64,000 nt of DNA from Enoplolaimus lenunculus (lineage: Eukaryota; Nematoda; Enoplea; Enoplida; Thoracostomopsidae), in the NCBI GenBank assembly GCA_030248215.1, contig JASANG010001464.1:37530-101529 (forward strand), in the 5' to 3' direction. This document shows positions 46,196-50,580 of this stretch, in pieces. Made by a program: the position numbers and the translations under genes. The stretch's first letter is position 1. Each line of letters begins with the position of its first letter. The notes under the pieces are model-generated. The model worked only from the letters and a program-made list of their open reading frames with translations. It had not been told where the DNA came from and did no database searches.

Positions 46196-47135
46196 AGCTT
46201 TATTTAGAGAGGAGCAAAACCGATGCGAACCGTGACACTTTTATGTACTAATACCGCGTCAAACATGGCCCGCTTATAGTTTGATTTAAGGGTATTCATG
46301 TGATACAGAGCTCCCGTCTAAACGATGGGGAGTCAGCCAAAGACGCAACGCCGATGGTACATTTGATACCACGCAGGGACCAAAGAGTTGCGCACTCTTG
46401 TCAATGATCCGCTCTTGATTACAGTAATTTTATAAGATTCATTGCAACGGCATGACTAATTGTATAGAACGATAAAATGTTTGGCATTTGGTCTTTTGGC
46501 TTTATATCAAGAAGTCAAACATATCGCATATCAAAGTGTTACAATTATTTAATTGCCCAAGTCAGATGCAATATAAATTGTTTAATTCGCTTAAATTAAG
46601 CTTGGCTAAACAAAAATCAGTTAATCTTTATTATTAAAGCTAAACGCCCTACATACGTATTTTGGGCACCGTTCTCAAGCATAGAACAACTGTTAGTGTT
46701 AATTATGACAGCTTACCAAGCCTAAACCTAAGTTTGAGCCGAAAGCTAAGTTTACGTTTAAGTGTCTTTGTGCCTTCCATAAGGCACACCCCCCTAGTTC
46801 TAAAACTGAGCCAAAACAAATTTTTGTTCATGCCATACACCAAAATTGCAAAAAATCTACACTAAATTAGAAAACTGTTTGAAAAGTTCTCTATAATTCA
46901 ACCACTAAGACTTACGTAGTATTGCACATTTACACGTATAATTGCCAGGTATTCTATTATTGGCTGAACACAACGCTTTTAGTCTGTACGAAACAAAAGG
47001 ACATTGTTGTTGAGACGCAATATAGCAATTGTTTAGCATTTCTGGTATTCCACGGGGTTCAAAACATAGCACATTCGCTCCGTAAATTTGCTGTAAAATA
47101 GGAACAAACAACGCCGCTATCATCAACAGTTTCAT
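17152..47135 (-). CDS. SLC5-family transporter gene, high-affinity choline transporter-like (multi-exon model)
   Basis: At least ten minus-strand exons spread over about 30 kb fit the SLC5A7/CHT order: N-terminal helix and TGG motif, then NWLSVDVTDG, GFWVCARLKKAGF, AASIYIGVDRE, TYVLSNPSV, CLGCAVLLALPTLIG, FSAIMSNFDSELLASA (the MSS.DS.xLSAS block), ATDRELLTMARVFI, NGYGVLSGWLIG and LFDVVLAKAQ. SLC5 proteins couple solute uptake to Na+; CHT loads choline into cholinergic terminals. Several exon junctions agree in phase. Odd points: a predicted signal peptide and Cys-rich N-terminal exon not usual for CHT, and a long hydrophilic insert after residue block FPVVVLSLL. The exon carrying the GGIPWQ-like segment was not found and two junctions are unresolved. 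SLC5 membership is fairly sure, choline specificity less so. Confidence 0.68.
17701..17873 (-). CDS. Possible extra exon of the CHT-like gene
   Basis: An open minus-strand block, Ser/Thr/Ala-rich (AENSIRNSTRAATGDQ), lies between a candidate acceptor (AATCTCACAG or GAGTACAG) and a good donor (GTGAGTATA). It could extend the hydrophilic loop encoded by 25033-25468. Its donor phase does not match the acceptor at 17597, so it may be noncoding or belong elsewhere. Confidence 0.25.
17965..18120. mobile_element. GAGTTGAT-rich MITE-like repeat, copy 1 (truncated)
   Basis: It starts TCACTGTAATTTCCACTGAGTTGAT and carries repeated GAGTTGA(T/C)TCTCACTCTGAGTT and AATTCTGAGTTCTGATAG motifs, matching 37985-38216 (inverted) and 57985-58222. 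The far terminus is missing. Confidence 0.65.
18545..18750 (+). mobile_element. TTAGGC-bearing MITE, copy 1 (8-bp TSD)
   Basis: A 206-bp element. The left end is GGCCCATGTAAAGATCAGGG, the right end is the complement of GGCCAATGTCAAGAACAGGG, and identical 8-bp direct repeats ACGGATGT flank it at 18537-18544 and 18751-18758. Between the inverted ends lie two runs of GGCTTAGGCTTAGGC, the nematode telomere unit, in the plus orientation. Copies at 58535 and 59224 share the architecture. There is no coding capacity; the superfamily is unassigned (8-bp duplications occur in hAT, Merlin and P-like elements). Confidence 0.85.
18929..19280 (+). repeat. 5' LTR
   Basis: Begins TGTTGTGAAGCCATGC and ends CTTAAGAAACGCAACA. 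It contains AATAAA near 19182 and TATATATTAG near 19125, which could serve as polyadenylation and promoter signals. It appears identical to 23918-24269. Confidence 0.93.
19281..19764 (+). other. Retroelement leader
   Basis: 484 bases between the 5' LTR and the gag start. No standard primer-binding site (TGGCGCC-type) is obvious directly after the LTR; TATTTTGACGATCAGG follows it. Short overlapping frames here look non-coding. Confidence 0.6.
19765..21411 (+). CDS. Gypsy gag-protease-RT(N) polyprotein, interrupted
   Basis: A 548-residue frame. The N-terminus is a Gln-rich coiled segment (residues 5-28), then a capsid-like region (about 45-215), then two CCHC zinc knuckles (C268-C281 and C288-C301, both CX2CX4HX4C) that bind genomic RNA. 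A retropepsin-like protease follows with the active-site DTGSS at 347-351, then the start of RT (VVPIRKQLLPGQ). The frame ends early because about 14 bases are missing at 21408-21411 compared with the related copy at 7150-7200. Gag and protease are one frame, with no sign of frameshifting between them. Confidence 0.92.
   Translation: MAEMAELIKMLQQQHQQQMQAIQKQNEVLMSALVISSTPVKVNHTIPSFNAFDASSELWHDYWARFVTFLGAHSIPEDKQAQVFLTNQMPVTYKLLSNMASQESPPKDVSELTIKQLEDYMKSQYDPKLYTVRERFKFWSAMSRKPGETVQELAARIRADAVTCDFPSIADPLDEALRTRFICSVNNEAVLKALFKIKDDELTFSRAISVAMETEDAAKVAKETVYGNPRPVNAVSSKSKQIKPQQKPQNPKFNAKPKRTFQFPKGTCGRCGKSGHTGKDCRHKDTECLHCHKKGHLQSVCLSKQTESRSTKTINKVLPTKVLSINSVPKFCQQIHLNGVPVTFEVDTGSSDNFCSEAVWSSLGKPVLVSVDGRYESATGDPLPIRGSFTANAALDEQLEKQIEINVVQIPNLNLLGRNAIFDLSIDVNSLVRRQNTNSSVIHSILTSPKVDVALQRSCKDLCKEFPDVFKQELGCLKDFELDVQFLPDSKPVFCKPRPVPFAIQADLTQAYESGIQRGVWKPVQFNNYGTPVVPIRKQLLPGQSKAK
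21412..22336 (+). pseudogene. Gypsy RT and RNase H (frame-disrupted)
   Basis: RT blocks in order: FTKVDLADAYNQVPL, LPFGIKSAPGYFQQ, VYLDDILVSG (YxDD catalytic pair near 21698-21709), LGHTLSSEGI and FLGSIQFYGKFLPN, then RNase H with GISCDASEVGVGAVLF and QIQREALSIVFG. The part before 22290 is continuous; a one-base deletion there shifts the end of RNase H into another frame ending at 22336. The enzyme would copy RNA to cDNA and remove the RNA strand. Confidence 0.9.
22333..23892 (+). CDS. Gypsy RNase H end and integrase
   Basis: A 519-residue frame that starts inside RNase H (ITDHKPLLAL, SDHGNADALSRLP) and continues through integrase. The H2C2 finger is visible (HTGHFGIQRMKQ..CRACDNCAAH), followed by the DDE core: Asp in HVDHAIN, Asp in VTDNATAF and Glu in NGAAERMVE. 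A C-terminal region with ARWVPAIVTKVFGSRTV resembles the GPY/F-type domain. It ends 25 bases before the 3' LTR, leaving a short purine-poor polypurine-tract candidate (GGTCGGAAGG). Confidence 0.93.
   Translation: MITDHKPLLALFNPAKSTPALAANRLARWSLLLSQYDYQIEYWKTSDHGNADALSRLPSGPDVRFDGEEGEADVDTVCEIRTLSLQVRPTDASSMAKESRKDPVISLLICYVREGWPKSNTSPSASAETINDYRKLADSLSVVNGCLLYGCRLVVPAALRKSVLNILHTGHFGIQRMKQLARTSIYWPRIDNDIADVCRACDNCAAHQNAPSRPSIHPWMMPEKPWSRIHVDHAINIMGTNWLIVVDAFSKYPCIHLTASISATATKRLLDEKFAHFGYPHSIVTDNATAFHSAEFQLWCKERGITHLTGAPYYPATNGAAERMVETFKQSMRKSTLPVPEALHEFLIQYRRTPLEAGFSPSELLNGRQIRSKVDILLPSPPHIAQARQSLQAAKYQSEKLSKSVNQVAPEFSVGTPCYAQYIGPRQDREARWVPAIVTKVFGSRTVNVMVLPRGPIWRRHLHQLQRRVASEEDNEPGHDPSLNVSAATSNLRSLPSSSEYGPNNPRRSTRERKPVDRL
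23918..24269 (+). repeat. 3' LTR
   Basis: 352 bp, apparently identical to 18929-19280. It is preceded by GGTCGGAAGG, the likely plus-strand primer, and followed by the TTTTT duplication. Confidence 0.93.
24275..25032. other. Intron sequence with a telomere-like tract
   Basis: AT-rich. Degenerate TTAGGC-type motifs (AAGCCTAAGCG, TTAAGCTTAAG) lie at 24685-24740. Nothing else is recognised. Confidence 0.5.
25033..25468 (-). CDS. CHT-like transporter, penultimate exon
   Basis: Bounded by TAGTTTCAG acceptor and a GTAAGTT donor; 436 nt, phase 0 in and phase 1 out. It begins ATDRELLTMARVFIVMFAG, aligned with ASDREIVWVMRITVFVFGA of CHT, then a helix ending VCVFPVVVLSLL (compare IVIFPQLLCVLF). The remaining 90 residues are hydrophilic, rich in Arg, Ser and Thr, and have no counterpart in CHT; they would form a large cytoplasmic loop. 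Confidence 0.72.
25469..26215. other. Intron sequence, nothing recognised
   Basis: No exon-like block found. A GGGGGGCCGTGCACCCC motif near 25608 resembles fragments of the GC-rich dispersed repeats. Confidence 0.4.
26240..26392. repeat. Four hairpin motifs (CTAACCCCGTTAGA type)
   Basis: TCTAACCCCGTTAGA-like inverted repeats (6-bp arms, 3-base loop) occur at about 26246, 26296, 26336 and 26376, spaced about 40-50 bp. Intronic; function unknown. Confidence 0.7.
27541..29790. repeat. 18-bp minisatellite, about 125 units
   Basis: Unit GGTTGGTTTCACCCCAAC with variants (TTTACC, GTGTCACC, GGTCGG). It runs 2.25 kb, with internal segmental duplications: variant order at 28360-28620 recurs at 29205-29480. 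Because 18 is a multiple of three and the unit lacks stops, long repetitive frames exist on both strands (GWFHPN, VSPQRL and GFTPTV on plus; VGVKPT on minus). These are by-products, and the array lies within an intron. Confidence 0.96.
30047..30941. mobile_element. Foldback-type element with 174-bp inverted arms
   Basis: Left arm 30047-30220 and right arm 30768-30941 are near-perfect inverted copies (outer end CTAGAAAAAATGCTCAGC, inner end TTGCGGACAGCAA). TA is present at both outer boundaries, as in a Tc1/mariner-type duplication. The 547-bp centre holds only short frames and no transposase. High arm identity implies recent activity or recent formation. Confidence 0.88.
30980..31215. repeat. 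ATATCATATGATA-rich dispersed repeat, copy 1
   Basis: ACAAACCACTGCTCTCA then recurring TATCATATGATA/CATATGATACT motifs and CCTAAAATTAC-like sequence, matching 43785-43930. Non-coding. Confidence 0.65.
31216..33030. other. Intron sequence, no gene recognised
   Basis: AT-rich. Frames up to 71 residues (32316-32531 plus, for example) show no family resemblance and no convincing splice context. Confidence 0.4.
33035..33625. repeat. Diverged direct duplication, about 300 bp
   Basis: The block from 33035 (ACCTTAACCGTTGGAGATACGATAAAA, TCTAAAGCC(G/A)TCTAGA, AACAGGATATTTT, GAGAAACT.TGG, GGGTAACTTTAGGC) recurs in the same order from about 33365. It lies just left of the Maverick remnant and could be part of its terminus. 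Confidence 0.75.
34000..34600 (-). pseudogene. NADAR (YbiA-like) domain pseudogene
   Basis: On the minus strand LFFTG..SPFSNFYVGKFVVNR, then YYSAQQYYQGQKSHFFND (about 34450-34330) fit the NADAR signature (PFSNFY..F...Y.S.E.Y.Q..K). Further on, KDKFLDMFYKF and SLYSTGQL (about 34120-34040) recall the KF.QN..L...L..TG block. NADAR enzymes remove ADP-ribose from guanosine nucleotides or nucleic acid. There is a stop within the first block and a frameshift between blocks. The ascription is by remembered motif only. Confidence 0.55.
35070..35240 (-). pseudogene. Small basic frame in the Maverick remnant
   Basis: A 55-codon open stretch rich in Glu and Lys, with NLESGNIKLNNHNKR near its end. Small basic proteins of this sort occur in Mavericks, but no family can be named. 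Confidence 0.35.
35400..35810 (-). pseudogene. Maverick packaging ATPase (A32/FtsK-like) pseudogene
   Basis: The minus strand reads a P-loop-like SGSTISGNSHFVEKL, in which the Walker A Lys has become Asn, followed after about 60 residues by the Walker B-like TLVIIDDFMDQL, then FFTKMRHRLVSVI after an in-frame stop. This is the order seen in Maverick/Polinton genome-packaging ATPases (IDDLM.E then FTK..H...S). Loss of the Lys and at least two stops show it is dead. Confidence 0.72.
35840..36540 (-). pseudogene. Maverick capsid-like region (double jelly roll) pseudogene
   Basis: Frames shift twice, but blocks read in order: TNYQILSM, RYNLPTESLGIGDMNVSW, HFNLHSIQLFVN, WRAFYYFNKCTDFNN, then NVDIELYCSKPLTES. 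The SIQLFVN and the terminal VDIEL....L.ES block are like the major capsid protein of Mavericks. It is interrupted by stops and has no intact start. Confidence 0.55.
36650..37010 (+). pseudogene. Protein-primed DNA polymerase B (C-terminus) pseudogene
   Basis: The plus strand encodes DEYTQRTPGLFKLEWKGDGM, a hallmark near the C-terminus of Maverick polymerase B, then NSKTFLWL and, after stops, YFYSKRIVSDDGIDTAPL. Replication enzyme of the element; the N-terminal exonuclease and catalytic palm are missing and there are at least three stops. Confidence 0.75.
37589..37840 (-). CDS. CHT-like transporter exon (MSS.DS block)
   Basis: It ends at a GTGAGTTG donor after residues FVYRDALCPN, which join in phase to ATDREL at 25468. 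It encodes APKWVTVLAVLALFSAIMSNFDSELLASAAVTTQFVY, aligned to the Na+/choline-site region AVSAAVMSSxDSSxLSASSMF. The second Ser of MSS is Asn here. The 5' splice boundary is not resolved; the only nearby AG (ATAAAG) is out of phase with the exon at 38779. Confidence 0.7.
37985..38216. mobile_element. GAGTTGAT-rich MITE-like repeat, copy 2
   Basis: The right end GGAATTTACAGTGATA mirrors a left end AAATTTCAGTGAGTTGAT, with internal AGAATCAACTCAACTCAGAG repeats. It is inverted relative to 17965-18120. Confidence 0.65.
38779..38908 (-). CDS. CHT-like transporter exon
   Basis: 130 nt between a TATTTTTCAG acceptor and a GTTAGT donor, phase 0 in and 1 out. Encodes SVIHLFLNCNDTKMIKRTAVY then CLGCAVLLALPTLIGLA, matching FGCLVMAIPAILIGAI of CHT with the same spacing from the preceding VLSSSSATYAQ block. 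Confidence 0.65.
39165..39312. repeat. Dispersed repeat (GGCCCGTAGCCAGCTCAC family), copy 2
   Basis: GGGGGCTCAGCTCCCTG, CCATAGAAAACTTTTAACCT and TAGCAAGGTGAGCTGGCTAC match 16705-16820 and 43595-43745. Confidence 0.7.
39353..40236. mobile_element. TIR element carrying a 20-bp minisatellite, copy 2 (inverted)
   Basis: Reverse-orientation relative of 13137-14155. Termini are TCACTCACACGTTATCATACG and its complement ending CGTATGGTAACGTGTGA. The central array (39620-39940) is GGCGGGAAAATTCAAATTTT units, shorter than in copy 1. Array-length change with conserved flanks shows the minisatellite evolves inside the element. Confidence 0.75.
40237..40975. other. Intron sequence with CCCGCGGGTA motifs
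   Basis: No exon found. CCCGGGTATACCCGCG, TGCCCGCGGGTATGCCCGCG and ACCCGCG motifs at 40325-40715 form small palindromes. Confidence 0.4.
40980..41140 (+). repeat. SINE-like repeat copy
   Basis: Repeats ACATGCTTGTCCTGGTG, the ATGCAAT..ACACATTGT body, CGACACATATAG and GAGGCGGGCTAC of the unit at 2446-2740; the tRNA-like head is lost after 41130. Confidence 0.6.
41437..41625 (-). CDS. CHT-like transporter exon (3' boundary unresolved)
   Basis: Acceptor TTGTTTTAAG, phase 0. Begins GLTTTYVLSNPSVN, matching the LWISVPFALSHPAV helix of CHT and fitting the donor at 42395. The later part diverges and overlaps a repeat shared with 48470-48550, so the true donor probably lies earlier than the stop at 41437. 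Confidence 0.55.
   Translation of the reverse strand, partial: GLTTTYVLSNPSVNTLREPVYGMAKLSYNAAEPQRFFIQTYGSVLNVVQLHLIVLNLQTEEE
41870..42120. repeat. Low-complexity C/T- and A/T-rich tract
   Basis: C-rich runs, TATATATA and pyrimidine tracts; no coding signal. Confidence 0.5.
42395..42543 (-). CDS. CHT-like transporter exon
   Basis: 149 nt between GGTGACAG and GTAAGTG. Encodes FAASIYIGVDRELVSM, LATTYTAITGCNGVYYCN and FMTAGV, aligned to LGATISVIIDVDMHISV and the YTLVGGLYSVAYTD block. Phases match both neighbours. Confidence 0.72.
43021..43134. repeat. Perfect 57-bp tandem duplication
   Basis: Two identical 57-bp units (43021-43077 and 43078-43134) beginning TTATAGTACCGGTACAGCGC. The length is a multiple of three, so the minus-strand frame at 42978-43388 stays open. 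Identity implies a very recent event. Confidence 0.92.
43595..43745. repeat. Dispersed repeat (GGCCCGTAGCCAGCTCAC family), copy 3
   Basis: GGGGGGCGCAGCCCCCCTGG hairpin, CCATAGAAAGTTTTCAAC and CTAGCAAGGTTAGCTGGCCA, as in the copies at 16705 and 39165. Confidence 0.7.
43785..43930. repeat. ATATCATATGATA-rich dispersed repeat, copy 2
   Basis: ACAAACCACCGCTCTCA, CACATGATACTAATGG and CCTAAAATTAC..ATATGATATTC mirror 30980-31215 in the same orientation. Confidence 0.6.
44425..44580 (-). CDS. CHT-like transporter exon
   Basis: 156 nt between GTGGATTTTAG and GTAAACAT, phase 1 in and out. Encodes GFWVCARLKKAGFTSTPELL, MICGIGMIASAVLFASVLVN and KL, aligned to [20 protein letters not shown] and MFWAAAIFSAL. 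Confidence 0.72.
45165..45272 (-). CDS. CHT-like transporter exon
   Basis: 108 nt between TTTGTTTAG and GTAAGGGT, phase 1 in and out. Encodes NWLSVDVTDGVTANVYYAGF, aligned to [20 protein letters not shown]; the glycine-rich VGGGY is changed to LSVDV, which may affect function. Confidence 0.72.
45887..46096 (-). CDS. CHT-like transporter exon (first membrane helix)
   Basis: 210 nt between TTTTAATTTTAG and GTAAATTT, phase 1 in and out. Encodes a polar start (NPQTYSTEPSD), helix GILLVVFFTALLLIGYY, a basic loop RARRKSES and EIFLTGGCSVSQMLITCSVI, the SLC5 block VGGRDIGLFVGGFTMTAT. Confidence 0.7.
46146..46196. repeat. (TA)n(TG)n microsatellite
   Basis: About 28 bases of alternating TA followed by about 20 bases of alternating TG, just upstream of an exon acceptor. 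Confidence 0.95.
46916..47135 (-). CDS. Signal-peptide and Cys-rich exon, probable first exon of the CHT-like gene
   Basis: Starts with a typical signal peptide (MKLLMIAALFVPILQQIYG), then about 50 residues with seven Cys, including CPFVSYRLKALC and YTCKCAILR. It ends at a strong GTAAGTC donor in phase 1, which fits the acceptor at 46096, 820 bp away. Alternatively it is the first exon of a separate secreted protein; transcript data would decide. No known Cys domain is recognised. Confidence 0.5.
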
Positions 47136-47493
47136 ATTTTCTCAGCTTAATTTTTAATATTTAACCGCAGTTCTAATATCGTACATTTAACCTTTATAAT
47201 TTCGTTGTGTTCTGTTAACAGAACTTAAAGTATTAATTTGTTTCAACCATGCTTTATGTTCATATTTTCAGCTGTGTTTAGCATTTACCAATTTTTACCA
47301 GTTGTGTTTTACTTGTAAAGAAGCAAGTTTTAGAAATTATAAAATACTGGCTAAACAACTCTATGCATTGATCACAATTATTCATTCGTCAATTTCTTAG
47401 TTTGACTGATTGACAATTTATTGCTGCCTGGAGTTAGCTGTTAATATACACATGAGAATAGTGACCACAGTTTAAACTTGGGTGGGGGGCAAG

Positions 47494-47666
47494 CAGTGCC
47501 GGCGGAAGCGCTCCCCCAAACCTCCCAATTAAGGGGGCCGGCCTTTATGGGGCCCACTTTGGCCAACTAAAAATTTTTTGCTGATCACGAAATATTGAGA
47601 TGTAAAACAATTTATTGGGGCCTTCAGACGCATTCGGGGGAGCCAAATACCTTAGTGCCGGCCCTG
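47494..47666. mobile_element. hAT-like MITE (CAGGGCCGGC ends)
   Basis: 173 bp with ends CAGTGCCGGC and the complement of CAGGGCCGGCACTA, a common hAT terminus. Flanks GGGGCAAG and AGGGTAAG agree at six of eight positions, fitting an aged 8-bp duplication. Confidence 0.65.
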
Positions 47667-47934
47667 AGGGTAAGTCGGGTCTCTTTGAGTCTCGTAGATG
47701 TCTCACACTGTAAAGATTTTGAATAGTTTCTGTATTACTGTTTGTGCAATGTATAAATTATTCGTCTCTTGCAAGTTTCTTAGAACGTTACACGAAGCCT
47801 GAGAATATGGTATGCTAAAATTTGAAATTTTGAAAAACAGTAATAGTCGAAGGGTACAAAAACCAATTGGTATTGTTATGCTGAGCCACGGCAGGTAAAA
47901 CAAGTGGAGACCCTTGTACAATCCCTCACATTTA

Positions 47935-48115
47935 AGGTTAAGGCTCAGGCGAAGGCTTAAGCTTGGGCATAGGACAGCGATTTTAAACCTAAGCCTAGCC
48001 TAATGACCTAAATCAGAAGGTGCAAGTGTGCAAATACCACAAACCTGGCTATGGTGCACTTCTCCCATATTTCCGCTAGGTTTTAGGATTTTGCTTAGGC
48101 TTAGCTCTAGGACAT
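47935..48115. repeat. Degenerate telomere-like tract, both orientations
   Basis: AAGGTTAAGGCTCAGGCGAAGGCTTAAGC on the left half and CTAAGCCTAGCCTAATG in the middle, then GCTTAGGCTTAGC. The orientation switch is unusual. Confidence 0.55.
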
Positions 48116-48131
48116 TGTTTACCTAGACATA

Positions 48132-48571
48132 CTGTAGTGACCCGAATAAGAGGGGGGTAATCAGGGGTCCCCATTTTGAGTCCCAATCAATAGGAGTCCG
48201 TATTCCTAATAAGAATCCGTAAGCGGACAAAGTCCCGAAACCCTATTTAGAGTTCATAAATGACAATTATCACTAATTGTGGCGTAAAAGTGACTCCATG
48301 ACCAAATAAAGTTGAGGTCGAAACTTTAAAGCGTACCCACTTAGTTTTGAAAGAACATTCTTTAGTATAACGTTGCATTATCGCTCAGGTTATTGACACA
48401 AGACAAATAAACGTTTCATTCAACGGATAGTTGCAATACCGGATATACAACAGTAACGAATGGTCGAGGAGGGCGGTTAAAAATAAATAACAGTCACGTA
48501 ACCGAATAACAGAGGGTGCCCTCTGGAGAGGCCAAATAAATATCAGTCCCCCCGTATTCGGGTCACTACTG
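48132..48571. mobile_element. MITE-like element with CAGTAGTGACCCGAATA ends
   Basis: 440 bp. The left end CTGTAGTGACCCGAATAAGA and right end, complement of CAGTAGTGACCCGAATACGG, form about 25-bp inverted repeats with a G-run. A partial relative lies at 41345-41450. The target duplication is not clear. Confidence 0.7.
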
Positions 48572-48596
48572 TAAGCATTAAGCCTAAGTCTAAGTA

Positions 48597-48857
48597 TTAA
48601 TTCCAAAATACAACCATATATTTCATACGAGTAATGAGGCTATCGTCAATTACGCCTACTCGTTTCATGCTTACACGGATCATTAGCTGATGGTCTTCGG
48701 TACTGCAGCCATTTTCTGGATATATAAGCGCCCAAATGTTGCGAGGAACAGCTGGTTTTATTAAAAGACGAACCACAAAATTTACAATCAGTTTAGGAAC
48801 GGCGGCAAAAAATAGACGCCATTTCAAACGCTTTTCCTGCTTCAATGCAAACAGCAT
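48597..48857 (-). CDS. Small hypothetical frame
   Basis: 86 residues starting MLFALKQEKRLKWRLFF, with a possible membrane stretch AAVPKLIVNFVVRLLI and ending MKYMVVFWN. It is unrecognised. It lies 210 bp beyond the 3' end of the 401-residue gene on the same strand, so it might be an exon or chance. Confidence 0.25.
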   Translation of the reverse strand: MLFALKQEKRLKWRLFFAAVPKLIVNFVVRLLIKPAVPRNIWALIYPENGCSTEDHQLMIRVSMKRVGVIDDSLITRMKYMVVFWN

Positions 48858-49066
48858 CTTTCAAATCGCTTTTTTGTAAGCAGATAAAGTACTGCTTTCG
48901 TATCAAAACGATAATTTGTAAACTCTTTTCATGGTTTAGAAAAACGCTATTTTCGCATCAATATAAACGCTTTTTTCAAAACACGAAAAACTTTTTGTAG
49001 TTTTGACACGAATTCTATATTAATTCTTTTCTCGCGCAAGAAATCTGACAAGACACAGTCACAGCT

Positions 49067-50272
49067 TTACAAAACTACGCGGAACAAAAACCAATACATA
49101 CTCAGAAACAGCAATATATTCAAAACAGAGTTGTATTTTTGCCACATGGTTGTATATCTGTACTTTTGATTCGCAATCACATAAGGCGTAAGTAACCCGG
49201 GTGAAGCTGAATTCATCCAATCATGGGTAGACGGCGACGGTTTTGCTTCTTCAATTAAATAATCTATAGACCGGATACTTTCTGTCGTGACCGGAACTTG
49301 CTCCGCAATCGTTTCCGGCGAATGCTCCAAATGGTTTTGGCCGTTATAACCACACTGTTGGTCTATTTGACTCATTATGCTAGGGATCATTTCTCGTGCC
49401 AAAGCAAATGCTTCGTTTCCGGAAGGACATTCGCTAACACACGTTGAAAAACGACCCCACGTTGAACAAACGTTATCCAACTGATAATCTTCTTCCTTTG
49501 CGTATAAACCATTTCTGCCGTCTAAATCGGTTAATTCTTTATCTTGAGAATGCTTATATTTGCCAGGTGTCGCTTGATAATACTGGTCTGGAAGTGAAAC
49601 TTCAGATAATATCATTTCACACCGACTAACACAATGTTCCATTTCAACTGCACGCATTTCTTCGGCTGCGAGTGTTTCTAATAGCTTCGCGTCAATAATT
49701 GCAGTTTTATTACCATGTTGCGCGACATTTTGCTTATCTTCAGTACGTACGTTCGGCTCTGAACTGACTGCGGTGTCCTGTCGCGCCCGCGCGTCATTTT
49801 GCCGGTCTTTAATGTGCAATTTTGCGTCTAACGAAGCGGAAACAATTTGACTCTCTGTAGAATCACACGTTTGTCTCAACAACGCAAACGAGCGCGGTGT
49901 TAGCCGTTCTATTCGAGCTAACATTCGCGGACCATTACTGCATGATGCTGTTAAGCAACGTTGGACCCCAAACCAAGTTTCACAAATTTCTGCTTCAGTA
50001 AGTTCGAATTCTAAAAGGGAAGTAGTTTTCGAAGATTCTTGACGAGCAGACGAAGAATATTGTGAAATTGGCAACGAATCAAATTGACTCATACATTTTT
50101 GAACACATTGAATTGCTTTAAGTCGCGGCTGCTGTTTTGACAAAACCGAAATGTTGTCTGGTCTTTGGCACAAGTTTGACGGAACGAGAATTAATAATAC
50201 TATGAAGTATTTGGTGATAAGAGTGTGGAAAGTGAATTTAAGCAAGGGTCCAGTTAATAATTGCGGCCACAT
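49067..50272 (-). CDS. Secreted or membrane-anchored protein with duplicated six-Cys domain
   Basis: A complete 401-residue single-exon frame. Residues 16-35 are a signal-anchor/signal peptide (TLITKYFIVLLILVPSNLCQ). Two copies of a Cys domain follow: C56-x3-C60, C97-x8-C106-x4-C111-x24-C136 and C214-x3-C218, C269-x8-C278-x3-C282-x24-C307, with matching ICETWFG/VCSTWGR cores. A polar Glu/Gln-rich linker separates them. The last 21 residues are hydrophobic (VLNILLFLSMYWFLF), fitting a GPI signal or a membrane anchor. The spacing recalls nematode CPG4-type chondroitin-proteoglycan core domains, but that is a guess. Codon use and length leave little doubt it is a gene. Confidence 0.8.
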   Translation of the reverse strand: MWPQLLTGPLLKFTFHTLITKYFIVLLILVPSNLCQRPDNISVLSKQQPRLKAIQCVQKCMSQFDSLPISQYSSSARQESSKTTSLLEFELTEAEICETWFGVQRCLTASCSNGPRMLARIERLTPRSFALLRQTCDSTESQIVSASLDAKLHIKDRQNDARARQDTAVSSEPNVRTEDKQNVAQHGNKTAIIDAKLLETLAAEEMRAVEMEHCVSRCEMILSEVSLPDQYYQATPGKYKHSQDKELTDLDGRNGLYAKEEDYQLDNVCSTWGRFSTCVSECPSGNEAFALAREMIPSIMSQIDQQCGYNGQNHLEHSPETIAEQVPVTTESIRSIDYLIEEAKPSPSTHDWMNSASPGLLTPYVIANQKYRYTTMWQKYNSVLNILLFLSMYWFLFRVVL

Positions 50273-50459
50273 TGTTTTACTCTACCATTATTAGACAAAT
50301 AAACAAATATTTGGTGGTTATAAAATCTAAAAAATGTTATAATTTTAATATTATTTATTTTGTGCAAGCAAGTGAATATATTGTTGCTTTCTGAACTAAA
50401 TTTGACTTTTCTGACCATAAAGTTGGTTAAAATTTAAATGACAGAAACATCAACGGCAG

Positions 50460-50580
50460 AAGCATGTTTTTCAAACTAAAGCCTAAGCACAGCCTAAACC
50501 TTAGTGTAAGGATAAGCCTAACTAAACGTAGTCCGAAACCTAGCGCAAAAAGTTAGTCTAAAGTTTTTGGCCTTACAACT
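50460..50580 (-). repeat. Degenerate telomere-like (TTAGGC) tract
   Basis: AAGCCTAAGCACAGCCTAAACC and TAAGCCTAACTAAACG motifs. Confidence 0.55.
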
